Notes: generated from the sequence alone by a model not told the origin. A stretch of 8,061 nt of DNA from an uncultured Clostridia bacterium (GCA_934230055.1 CAKQEE010000043.1:1-8061), one strand, 5' to 3'. Positions 1 to 6,368 are shown, numbered from the stretch's first letter. Numbers and translations are program-made.

Positions 1-2
1 CG

Positions 3-53
3 GAAGCAGGGGCAAGAAGCGCGGCTCAAAATGATGGAAAAGGGAGATTCTAA
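3..53 (+). CDS. possible 3' end of a plus-strand gene running in from the left edge
   Basis: The frame beginning at base 3 is open from the window edge and ends EAGARSAAQNDGKGRF, followed by tandem stops TAA (51-53) and TGA (54-56). Tandem stops, and a terminator about 130 nt further on, fit a real gene end. Codon choice (GCA, AGA, GGG, GGA) differs from the GCG/CGC/GGC habit of the other genes, which could mean acquired DNA or simply the wrong frame. Frame 2 also stops early (32-34) and is an alternative end. Only 16 residues are visible, so no function can be assigned. Confidence 0.25.
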   Translation, partial: EAGARSAAQNDGKGRF

Positions 54-56
54 TGA

Positions 57-179
57 TGGGAAATGTTCCGCGGGAAACTTCCAAAATAACGAAATGGTGT
101 GCGGTGGCGGTGTAAGGCTTGGAAAGACGGATGGGGAGAGAAATGTCGCATATCACCGCGATGCACCCGTCGTTCAAAT
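57..179. other. unassigned segment between left gene end and terminator
   Basis: No convincing gene is visible here. A 20-codon ORF at 53-115 overlaps the preceding TAA as TAATG and has AGGGAG (41-46) six bases upstream, so a coupled mini-ORF is conceivable but unsupported. Two near-identical mini inverted repeats, GGGAAATGTTCC and GGGAAACTTCC, lie at about 59-83. A second possible stem pairs TCGC (146-149) with GCGA (158-161) inside a weaker GACGG (126-130) / CCGTC (167-171) pairing. This could be a structured 3' untranslated region or part of a small RNA; I recognise no RNA family. Confidence 0.3.
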
Positions 180-230
180 AAATAAAAATAGCCCCCGCGC
201 GACAAGCTCGCGCGGGGGCTATTTTTATTT
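180..230. terminator. bidirectional intrinsic terminator, 23-bp perfect stem
   Basis: Bases 180-202 pair perfectly with 208-230 around the 5-nt loop CAAGC. The stem core is GC-rich (GCCCCCGCGCGA) and its outer part is an A-tract facing a T-tract, so either strand gives a GC hairpin ending in U residues. It lies 17 nt past the stop of the minus-strand lipoprotein gene and also follows whatever reads in from the left. That is the expected position for a shared terminator between convergent genes. Confidence 0.9.
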
Positions 231-247
231 CCGAATTTTATCGGTTA

Positions 248-3200
248 TTATTTGTTTTCTTCGGATGAATCTTCTTCGGGTTTATCTTCGTTCGTAACCG
301 CGTCTCCGAAGTCCTGAACGTCGCCGTAAACGTAATCGTCGAGATTCTGATTTTCCGCAGCTTCGGCGTTTTCCGTTTTTTCTTCCGCGTTATCGGCTTC
401 AACCGTTTCCGCGTTATCGGCGGTAGTCTCCTCGGGTTCTTCCGATTCTACGGGTTTTTCCTTCTTAACCTTAACGGTCTTTTTGCTGTCCGAACCTTGA
501 ATACGGCTCTTTACGGTGTAGTGCGATTTAGCGTCGCTCTTGTTCGCTTTGTTCTTCGCGCGGATGTTTTTAACGATGAGCGCGACTATCGCGAGTACGA
601 GAACAACCGCAAGAACGATGGTGGAGAACTGCAACCAGAAAGCGGAGGAGTCTGTCTGCGCGTTGCAACCCGCGTCTTTATCGGTATCGTCCGAAATATT
701 GTCGTATGGGTTGGATTCGACGGGGTCTATGGTGTTGAAAATCGCGTATACAATAGAATTCGTTTCTGCCCAGATATAATTCTCTTTGTATTCAACCTTT
801 TGGTCGGGATATTCTTTATTGAATTTCTTTTCGGTATCGGTAAGCTTTCTCGTGTAAGTAACCTGCTTGCCGTTTTCGATAGCGGTACGTCCCGCCGCGC
901 CCAAGGGGTTGCTTTCGTTCACGAACGCCTGATCTTTGCTCGTCGGTTCAGTAAACGCGGAAGAGGTGGAAACGCTTACGCTCTGAATGAATACGTAGCC
1001 TTCGCTTGCGGTAGCGGTGGAGTTTTCTCTGCTACCGTTCCAAACTTCCACGCGGAAGTCTCTGGAAGAAGCACCGGTCGCAACGTAGAACTCAACGGTG
1101 AGCCAACCTTTCTGCATCATGTCCGCGGTAATGACTCTTTGCAACTTGTGAGTGGTCGCTATTTCGTTACCCTTAACGTTTTCGGTAAGCTCCATAACTT
1201 CTTTGCGCTTGCCCGCAACGTCCGTTAAATAAACGTACGCGCTTGCGCTTCCCGTAACGCGGAGGGTTACGGTAACCTTCGCATAAGAGCTTGCGGAAAC
1301 GGAATTCTTGGTTCCGATAAAGCCGTAGTGGTCTTTGGTCGCGTTATATATTACGATGGGCTGAATATCGTCTTCGTCCTCGCCGTGACCGAGCGCGGAA
1401 GCAAGCTCATCGCTTCCGTAGTTTTCGAGGTACTTGGTATTGATAAGTCCCGCGTAAGATTTGCCCGCTTCTATCGTTTTGCCGACTCTTTCGTTTACGA
1501 GCGTATCGAGGACTTCCGTTCCGTTATCTTCTTTGACGTAAATGTGGTTAGCGGTTATTCCGTAGAAATTTTTGGGTGCGGTGGGGTGGAAGATTATCTC
1601 TCCTATGTTGCCGGGCGCAACCGAAATATCGTAACTCTTTGCGTCGGAGGGTTTGGAGTAGTCCGAATTGTATCCCGAATAAAGAGCAACCGTCGCGTCC
1701 GCCTTGGAAGAGAAGAAAGAGTAAAGCTTATAAGCGGGATTGTCGCTTTCTTTTTCGTAATCGGCGGAGTCTATTTTACCGGAAATCACTTCGAGATCGG
1801 AAAGGTAAATATCGCCGCTCGCAAGGGTAGAAAGGTTTGCCGCCGCAACGTCCGCAGGTCCTATTACTATATCGAAATAGAACTCTCTTGCGCCTTCTTC
1901 AAAGTTGTTCTTGAATAAAAGTTCGCACTTGATTTTGTCTTCGCCGACGGTGGAATACGTGGTAGCCGCCGCGGTCTTTTTGTATTCGCCGCCCGCAACC
2001 CTGTCGTAAACGTCTACCGTGACGGTGGTGTTACCAAGCTTGTTCAAAAGGTTGGAAAGGTAGAAAGTCGCGTACATATAAGACTTTGCGCCGAGGGTGA
2101 AATCCGCGGAGCCGTCTTTAACGGAAAGAGTCGCGCTTGCGTTTTTAAGGGTGAGTTTAAGAACGCCGTCCGTAACGGAAGCGTTTATCGTGCTGTCCGA
2201 GGCGATGGTTTTGCTGGTAATATACTCGCCGTTTTCCGTAATGTTGGATTTGGTGAATTCAACGTTGGTGTTGAAGTCTACCGATCTTCTTTCTTCGGAA
2301 AGGTACGCCGTTATGGAAGATTCGAGACCCATAGTGTAGGAATATTCTTCGGTAGCGGAAGTCGTTTTATTTCCGATTATCGCGTCTTTTGAGCCGTATC
2401 CCATAACGCTGTTTACGGCGGTTTCGGGAACTTCTTCGCCTTTGCCGAGTTTGCTTACGATAACGTCGTCGAAATAAACGGTACCTTCGGTGAAAAGTCT
2501 GCCGTCGTCGGAATCCTTACCGCCTCTGCCGAGAGAGAGTACGATGCCGAACGTGGTAGAATAATCAGGGTCGCCTTCCACGTAAATCGTGTACTGCTTC
2601 CATTCGCCTTCGGTGTTTATGTTCTCGATTCTGTATTCGGCTTGGCTGTTGCCGCCGAAAGAATTGGTTATGCGAACGTTCGCGAGGGGAGACTCTTCCG
2701 TGGTAGCGGTAAGAGTGAGCGTTTTAACCCAGAAAGTAATTTTATAGGTTTCGCCCGCGCCGACGGTAACGGTGGAAGAAGAAGTAACTTTCTGCGCCGT
2801 GCCGTAGCCGTAGTCTTCCGACTTCGCGTAGTTATTAAGCATATAAACGTATTTGTCGCCGCCCTCTCTCGCGGGGTTTGCGGGGAACACGTTTTCTCCG
2901 TCGTAACCTTTATGCTCCTTGATAAAGGTATTCATATCGCTGTCGGTGGGGTTTTCCTTGTCCATCGCGGCGATGATTTCTTCTCTGTAAGCGTTTCTTA
3001 CGTAGTTTACGAAGTCGGAATCTTTATAGAGAGTGGTAAGAAGAGCTTCCCAGCCCTCTGCCGAGGTATCGACTACGCCCGAATTTACGGTAGAACTCGT
3101 GGAGTTCTCGGTAGATTTGGACCAGCCGGAAGGGGAAGCTACGGGGAAGTCCGAGCTTTGCTTCGTTTTCAGGTTATAGGAGAACTTGGAGTTGGTAATA

Positions 3201-3367
3201 AACTCGCTGTCGTCCTTATCCGAATAGGTGTAGGTAGGATCGGTCACGCTTTCGCCGGATTTGCCGCACGCGGACAGCGTGAACAAGGTCGCGCTGAGCG
3301 CGCAGATTAGCGCAAGCAAGACGATGAGTCCGTGTTTGAGTTTGTTTAAGCGATCGTTTCTTGTCAT
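248..3367 (-). CDS. large surface lipoprotein with beta-sandwich modules, C-terminal membrane helix and acidic cytoplasmic tail
   Basis: This is a 1039-residue exported protein of unknown exact function. The start ATG at 3367-3365 is chosen because AAAGGGTGA sits 4 nt upstream and the signal peptide then begins correctly. The frame extends to a TTG at 3445, but that has no ribosome site. Residues 1-33 form a lipoprotein signal (basic n-region, hydrophobic 13-33) ending in lipobox LSAC, with lipidated Cys34. A Ser/Thr/Asp-rich linker follows. About 100-307 resembles a CBM4/9-type jelly roll (YKITFWVKT at 208, WKQYTIYVEG near 256, VYFDDVIV at 297). Similar segments appear at about 400-530 (ending IYLSDLEVIS) and 690-800 (ending YVFIQSVSVS). 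Residues 910-932 are a clear membrane helix followed by KNIRAKNK, so positive-inside logic puts the final ~105 residues, very Glu/Asp-rich, in the cytoplasm. Glycan or wall binding is an inference from fold resemblance. The gene is monocistronic, with its own promoter and terminator, and ends with tandem TAA codons. Confidence 0.9.
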   Translation of the reverse strand: MTRNDRLNKLKHGLIVLLALICALSATLFTLSACGKSGESVTDPTYTYSDKDDSEFITNSKFSYNLKTKQSSDFPVASPSGWSKSTENSTSSTVNSGVVDTSAEGWEALLTTLYKDSDFVNYVRNAYREEIIAAMDKENPTDSDMNTFIKEHKGYDGENVFPANPAREGGDKYVYMLNNYAKSEDYGYGTAQKVTSSSTVTVGAGETYKITFWVKTLTLTATTEESPLANVRITNSFGGNSQAEYRIENINTEGEWKQYTIYVEGDPDYSTTFGIVLSLGRGGKDSDDGRLFTEGTVYFDDVIVSKLGKGEEVPETAVNSVMGYGSKDAIIGNKTTSATEEYSYTMGLESSITAYLSEERRSVDFNTNVEFTKSNITENGEYITSKTIASDSTINASVTDGVLKLTLKNASATLSVKDGSADFTLGAKSYMYATFYLSNLLNKLGNTTVTVDVYDRVAGGEYKKTAAATTYSTVGEDKIKCELLFKNNFEEGAREFYFDIVIGPADVAAANLSTLASGDIYLSDLEVISGKIDSADYEKESDNPAYKLYSFFSSKADATVALYSGYNSDYSKPSDAKSYDISVAPGNIGEIIFHPTAPKNFYGITANHIYVKEDNGTEVLDTLVNERVGKTIEAGKSYAGLINTKYLENYGSDELASALGHGEDEDDIQPIVIYNATKDHYGFIGTKNSVSASSYAKVTVTLRVTGSASAYVYLTDVAGKRKEVMELTENVKGNEIATTHKLQRVITADMMQKGWLTVEFYVATGASSRDFRVEVWNGSRENSTATASEGYVFIQSVSVSTSSAFTEPTSKDQAFVNESNPLGAAGRTAIENGKQVTYTRKLTDTEKKFNKEYPDQKVEYKENYIWAETNSIVYAIFNTIDPVESNPYDNISDDTDKDAGCNAQTDSSAFWLQFSTIVLAVVLVLAIVALIVKNIRAKNKANKSDAKSHYTVKSRIQGSDSKKTVKVKKEKPVESEEPEETTADNAETVEADNAEEKTENAEAAENQNLDDYVYGDVQDFGDAVTNEDKPEEDSSEENK
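383..421 (-). repeat. 15-bp direct repeat within lipoprotein tail
   Basis: TTCCGCGTTATCGGC occurs at 383-397 and again at 407-421 on the plus strand. On the coding strand each copy encodes Ala-Asp-Asn-Ala-Glu in the acidic C-terminal tail, giving two ADNAE units close together. Such short repeats can expand or contract by slippage, so the tail length may vary between strains. Confidence 0.85.
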
Positions 3368-3371
3368 AAAA

Positions 3372-3380
3372 TCACCCTTT
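3372..3380 (-). promoter_or_regulatory. ribosome binding site that fixes the lipoprotein start
   Basis: On the minus strand this reads AAAGGGTGA and lies 4 nt before the ATG at 3367-3365. The identical 9-mer at the same spacing precedes the GTG start of the Ppx-like gene. It is the reason for rejecting the longer TTG-initiated reading from 3445. Confidence 0.85.
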
Positions 3381-3474
3381 AAAAGTTTTCGGTTTCGTTT
3401 TTCTCTTGCGGCATAAGGTCGAGTTCTCTTAAAAAAGCTCTTCAAGAAGCTCGTCCTATACCGTTTACCAAACC

Positions 3475-3503
3475 ATTATATAGGATTTTCAAATAAAAAT
3501 CAA
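3475..3503 (-). promoter_or_regulatory. sigma-A-type promoter of the lipoprotein gene
   Basis: On the minus strand, -35 TTGATT (3503-3498) is separated by exactly 17 bp from a perfect -10 TATAAT (3480-3475). Transcription would start near 3468, giving a leader of about 100 nt before the ATG. The divergent transporter gene starts about 60 bp to the right, so its promoter must lie in the same AT-rich stretch (about 3505-3560). I see only weak matches for it (TTGAGG at 3507-3512, TTAATG at 3530-3535). Confidence 0.8.
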
Positions 3504-3564
3504 CCGTTGAGGGCATTTTAAGAAAAAAGTTAATGATTTTTTTTGTTTTGCAGACAATATTTTT

Positions 3565-4056
3565 ATGAAAAACGCCCGCAAAAAAGAAAAATTACGAAAA
3601 TCTTCCGAAATCCCGCCCGAAAAGAAGAAAAAAAAGCCCGCGAAAACTTTCCGCAACGATTCCCGCAAAAATTTCGCGGAAAATCTTAAGGGGAAGATCG
3701 AACACGAAAAAACTTATTCGGTGCTTACGGGGGTATTCGCGGGGCTTGTAAACGGGGTTTTCGGCGGCGGCGGGGGAATGATTGTGGTGCCGATGCTCGT
3801 TTATCTTCTTAAAAAGGAGCCGAAGGTCGCCCACGCGACGGCAATACTTCTTATTCTGCCCATGTCTATAACGAGCGGGCTTTTTTACGCGGCGTTCGGG
3901 AGCTTTCGCGCGGAAGCGGGGATACCCGTTACGATAGGCGTCGTAGCGGGAGGGATTCTCGGCGCGCTGCTTCTCGGTAAAATGTCCTCAAAATTCATAG
4001 TCGCGCTGTTTTCGGCGGTGATGGCGGCAGCGGGCGTCAAAATGTTGTTTTTTTGA
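3565..4056 (+). CDS. TauE/SafE (DUF81) family half-transporter, first half
   Basis: This 163-residue membrane protein matches one half of the TauE/SafE family, whose usual members have about 250 residues, eight helices and two similar halves. The family includes proposed exporters of sulfite, sulfoacetate and other small anions; the substrate here is unknown. Residues 1-50 are strongly basic and Lys-rich, so the N-terminus should be cytoplasmic. Helices lie at about 52-82, 91-111, 119-138 and 143-162. The first contains the family's glycine-rich signature GLVNGVFGGGGGM (60-72) followed by VVPML. No good Shine-Dalgarno precedes the ATG, so the start is less certain; a GTG at 3721 just before helix 1 also lacks one. 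The next gene, in the same frame 66 nt downstream, supplies the other half, so the two products probably assemble together. Confidence 0.85.
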   Translation: MKNARKKEKLRKSSEIPPEKKKKKPAKTFRNDSRKNFAENLKGKIEHEKTYSVLTGVFAGLVNGVFGGGGGMIVVPMLVYLLKKEPKVAHATAILLILPMSITSGLFYAAFGSFRAEAGIPVTIGVVAGGILGALLLGKMSSKFIVALFSAVMAAAGVKMLFF

Positions 4057-4122
4057 TTTTTTAGTTAAAGAAGATTTTTCGGGGCAGCGATTTCAAGAAA
4101 ATTTAAAGGAAGAGAAGGTATT

Positions 4123-4497
4123 ATGTTTGTCGAATGTTTGTGGTATGTGTTTGCCGGCGCGCTCGGCGGCTTGCTCGGCGGAATGGGAATGGGCGGCGGA
4201 ACGGTGCTTATACCCCTTCTCGGGATATTTTACGACCTTTCCCAGCACGCGGCGCAGGCGATAAATCTTATAAGCTTTATTCCTATGGCGGCCGCCGCGC
4301 TTATAGTGCATATAGTCAATAAGCGCGTGGATTTTCGCGGGGTGCTTTTTATAATAATCCCCGGAATTTTTGCGTGTATCGCGGGGGCGTATATCGCGCG
4401 GGCGGTTCCGAGCGCGGTTTTAAGAAGATGCTTCGGCGCGTTTCTTTTACTGCTGTCCGTTTTTCAGTTTATAACGGGGCTGAAAAAGCAAAAATAA
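4123..4497 (+). CDS. TauE/SafE (DUF81) family half-transporter, second half
   Basis: This 124-residue protein also has four helices (about 5-37, 45-65, 73-93, 102-120) and the same glycine-rich signature, GGLLGGMGMGGGTVLIPLL (14-32). It aligns along its whole length with the first-half protein, as expected for the two repeats of a TauE/SafE transporter. The start is well supported by GAGAAGG at 4112-4118, with AAAGGA just upstream. Basic residues fall in the loops NKR (66-68) and RR (101-102) and in the C-terminal KKQK, so both ends look cytoplasmic if it has four helices. It probably shares a transcript with the preceding gene and works with it as a hetero-oligomer. Anion export is a family-level inference. 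Confidence 0.85.
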   Translation: MFVECLWYVFAGALGGLLGGMGMGGGTVLIPLLGIFYDLSQHAAQAINLISFIPMAAAALIVHIVNKRVDFRGVLFIIIPGIFACIAGAYIARAVPSAVLRRCFGAFLLLLSVFQFITGLKKQK

Positions 4498-4533
4498 GCG
4501 GTAACGGGCGGGGGGAAAATCGCCGATTGCCGC
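4498..4533 (+). terminator. weak hairpin after the transporter pair, possible terminator
   Basis: Directly after the stop codon, GCGGTAA (4498-4504) can pair with TTGCCGC (4527-4533) with one G-U pair, and GGCG (4507-4510) with CGCC (4521-4524) inside it. The following GTTTATC is a poor U-tract, so termination may be inefficient or structure may only protect the 3' end. Confidence 0.3.
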
Positions 4534-4724
4534 GTTTATCGGAAATTTCCGTTTGTGCAGTTTGCCCAAGTAAAAAAGAATCGGCAAGCGTTGCGTTCGG
4601 GGGGCGATTTTGATAAAAATTTACAAAAAAAGCTAAAAGAATACGGCCGCTTTGAACCTTTCTTTCACAAAACGCGAATTTATGAATTCGGGCGGAAAAA
4701 TATGCACAAATTTAAAAAAACGTA
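4534..4724. other. non-coding spacer upstream of the Ppx-like promoter
   Basis: No gene is supported in this stretch. It becomes A-rich toward the right. It contains a perfect 12-bp palindrome CGGAAATTTCCG (4540-4551) and a short inverted repeat CGAATT/AATTCG near 4675-4690. Short open frames starting at 4555 and 4652 lack ribosome sites and run through the promoter, so they are not called. Confidence 0.6.
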
Positions 4725-4753
4725 TTCACAAGCACAATATATTGTGGTATAAT
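4725..4753 (+). promoter_or_regulatory. sigma-A-type promoter of the Ppx-like gene
   Basis: TTCACA (4725-4730, one mismatch to TTGACA) and a perfect TATAAT (4748-4753) are separated by 17 bp. Transcription would begin near 4760, leaving a leader of about 94 nt before the GTG start. Confidence 0.8.
4733..4746. promoter_or_regulatory. 14-bp palindrome in the promoter spacer, candidate operator (NrdR-box-like)
   Basis: CACAATATATTGTG is a perfect palindrome lying wholly between -35 and -10, where a bound repressor would block RNA polymerase. It fits the published NrdR-box pattern acaCwAtATaTwGtgt at 14 of 16 positions when flanks are included. NrdR sites usually come in pairs. Only a weak related half-site (GCACAA at 4704-4709, repeated at 4732-4737) is visible upstream, so the factor remains open. 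Confidence 0.45.
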
Positions 4754-4777
4754 ATTTGCGTTGAAAAGAAAACGGTG

Positions 4778-4837
4778 CGCGCCGCCGGCGCGATTACGGG
4801 AAATAAAAAAAGGGTTTTGTTAAAAAGGAACAAAATC
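4778..4837 (+). other. two hairpins in the Ppx-like leader
   Basis: The first stem is CGCGCC (4778-4783) with GGCGCG (4787-4792) and a 3-nt loop. The second pairs GGTTTTGTT (4813-4821) with AACAAAATC (4829-4837), nine pairs including one G-U, and ends 3 nt before the ribosome site. They may stabilise the 5' end or influence translation. I recognise no riboswitch class. Confidence 0.4.
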
Positions 4838-4840
4838 GGT

Positions 4841-4849
4841 AAAGGGTGA
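4841..4849 (+). promoter_or_regulatory. ribosome binding site fixing a GTG start
   Basis: AAAGGGTGA lies 4 nt before GTG at 4854. The protein then opens MERIAIIDLGSNT, with the family's first phosphate loop at the expected distance from the N-terminus, so the GTG is well supported. Confidence 0.8.
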
Positions 4850-4853
4850 CAAC

Positions 4854-6368
4854 GTGGAAAGAATAGCGATAATTGATTTGGGATCCAACACTGCAAGGTT
4901 ATTGATCGTGGACGTTACGGAAAACGGACACTACCAGATAGTAGACCAGCTTAAAGAGGCTCCGAGACTCGGGGAAGGAATGGAAAGGGACGGCTTTTTG
5001 AAGCCCGCCCGCATACAGGAAACGATTAGAACGCTTAAAATGTTCCGCAAGCTTTGCGACGTGAACGGCATAGAGCGAGTTATAGCGGTTGCGACCGCGG
5101 CGGTGCGCAGAGCGAAAAATCAAAGAAGCTTTTTAGACGAGGTTTCCGCAACGTGCGGCATAAAGCTTCGCGTTTTGAGCGCGGAAGAAGAAGCGATTTA
5201 CGTTTATCGCGGGGTTATAAACACTATGGACGTGCCGCGCGGACTGATTCTCGAAATCGGCGGCGGAAGCACTAAAATCATATACTATAACAGAAGAAAT
5301 CTTTTGCATTACGAAACTCTTCCGTTCGGCGCGATAACCCTTACGGAGCTTTTTGCGGGGGACGGGCTTACTTCCGAACAGCAATGCGCCAAGGTAGAAG
5401 AATTCTTCACCGAACATTTAAAGAATATAGAGTGGCTTAAAGACGTCGATCCGGACGCGCAGTTTATAGGCGTCGGCGGTTCGTTCCGCAACCTTTGCAG
5501 AATGACCAAGATCATGAAAAAATATCCCCTTCGCACCATACATAACTACGTGGTTCAGGACAGCGATTTTTATCACGTATACGACCTTTTGAAAACGCTC
5601 GACCTCGATAAAAAGAAGAAAATCAAAGGGCTTTCGAGCGGCAGGGCGGATATACTTCCCAGCGCGCTCGCTGCGATTTCCGCTTTCAAAAAGTATATGA
5701 ATCTCGGCAACGTGATCATAAGCGGAAGCGGTTTGCGTACCGGTATAATGTTCAACTACGCGGTGCCTTCCACCGTGGACAAACCCGTTTCGGACGTTAT
5801 GGGCCACAGTCTTAACGCGCTTCTCGAATTTTACGGAGAGAACCGCCCGCACGTAGAACAGGTGGTTATGCTTTCCGTTCAGCTCTTCAAACAGCTCCGC
5901 GTGTTGCATAAGTTCCCGAGGCAGTATTTAAGAATACTTAAAGTGGCGGCGTACTTATACGAAGCGGGCAAAAAGGTAAGCTTTTACAACTTTGAAAAGA
6001 ACAGCGCGTATATGATTCTCAATTCGCCGATAAACGGCGTAAGTCACAGAGACCTCGTTATGGCTTCCTTCGTGTGCAGTTGCACGGGTATAGACGACGT
6101 GAATCCGCAGGAATGGGCGCGTTATCACGACCTTGTCGGCGACGAGGACGTGGACGCCGTAAGGAAGATGGGCGTTATCCTTAAAATAGCGAGCTGTTTG
6201 GACAGAAGCCTTTCTTCCGCAGTCGCGGGTATCAACTGCGATATTCTGGGAGATTCGGTTATAATGAAAACGGAACTTACGGGAGACGCTACTCTGGAAC
6301 TCAATTCCGCGGCGGAAGTCGGCGCGGAGTTCCGCAAGATTTTCAAAAAGAATCTGGAAATACTTTAA
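4854..6368 (+). CDS. Ppx/GppA-family phosphatase-like protein with altered active site
   Basis: This 504-residue cytoplasmic protein belongs to the family of exopolyphosphatases (releasing phosphate from polyphosphate ends) and pppGpp phosphatases. Family landmarks in order are phosphate loop 1 DLGSNTARLL (8-17), VATAAVRRAKN (79-89), LSAEEEAIYVYRGV (108-121) with the likely catalytic Glu113 (aligned by eye with E. coli Ppx Glu121), phosphate loop 2 EIGGGSTK (134-141), FGAITLTELF (158-167), VGGSFRNL (207-214), SGRADILP (262-269) and SGSGLRTGI (290-298). Residues from about 310 to 504 match the helical HD-like C-terminal region. Loop 2 departs from the usual DIGGGSTE: Asp is Glu134 and the final Glu is Lys141. 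The HD region reads LYEAG (368-372) where an HD motif would be expected. Polyphosphate or (p)ppGpp turnover is therefore the family role, but activity is uncertain and it may be a binding or sensing protein. It has its own promoter, and a terminator follows 12 nt after the stop. Confidence 0.9.
   Translation: MERIAIIDLGSNTARLLIVDVTENGHYQIVDQLKEAPRLGEGMERDGFLKPARIQETIRTLKMFRKLCDVNGIERVIAVATAAVRRAKNQRSFLDEVSATCGIKLRVLSAEEEAIYVYRGVINTMDVPRGLILEIGGGSTKIIYYNRRNLLHYETLPFGAITLTELFAGDGLTSEQQCAKVEEFFTEHLKNIEWLKDVDPDAQFIGVGGSFRNLCRMTKIMKKYPLRTIHNYVVQDSDFYHVYDLLKTLDLDKKKKIKGLSSGRADILPSALAAISAFKKYMNLGNVIISGSGLRTGIMFNYAVPSTVDKPVSDVMGHSLNALLEFYGENRPHVEQVVMLSVQLFKQLRVLHKFPRQYLRILKVAAYLYEAGKKVSFYNFEKNSAYMILNSPINGVSHRDLVMASFVCSCTGIDDVNPQEWARYHDLVGDEDVDAVRKMGVILKIASCLDRSLSSAVAGINCDILGDSVIMKTELTGDATLELNSAAEVGAEFRKIFKKNLEIL

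Noticed and set aside
31..297. Plus-strand open frame across the left terminator
   Set aside because: It reads straight through the 23-bp terminator hairpin and into the 3' end of the opposite gene; the translation shows no recognisable domain.
497..3310. Long plus-strand open frames (497-1228, 1328-1918, 2642-3310) opposite the lipoprotein gene
   Set aside because: They are antisense to a gene with clear promoter, signal peptide, domains and terminator. Their translations are Arg/Val-rich without domains or ribosome sites, a by-product of the host gene's codon use.
3368..3445. 26-residue N-terminal extension of the lipoprotein from TTG at 3445
   Set aside because: It has no ribosome site, would place a basic extension before the signal peptide, and the ATG at 3367 has a strong AAAGGGTGA at proper spacing.
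4054..4122. Transporter halves as one gene broken by a recent stop mutation or frameshift
   Set aside because: The halves are in frame but separated by two stops and 66 nt of non-protein-like sequence with a good ribosome site, so two genuine genes are more likely.
4555..4849. Two 65-codon frames (4555-4752 and 4652-4849) before the Ppx-like gene
   Set aside because: No ribosome sites are present, both run through the TTCACA/TATAAT promoter or leader hairpins, and the Lys-rich translations reflect A-rich non-coding DNA.
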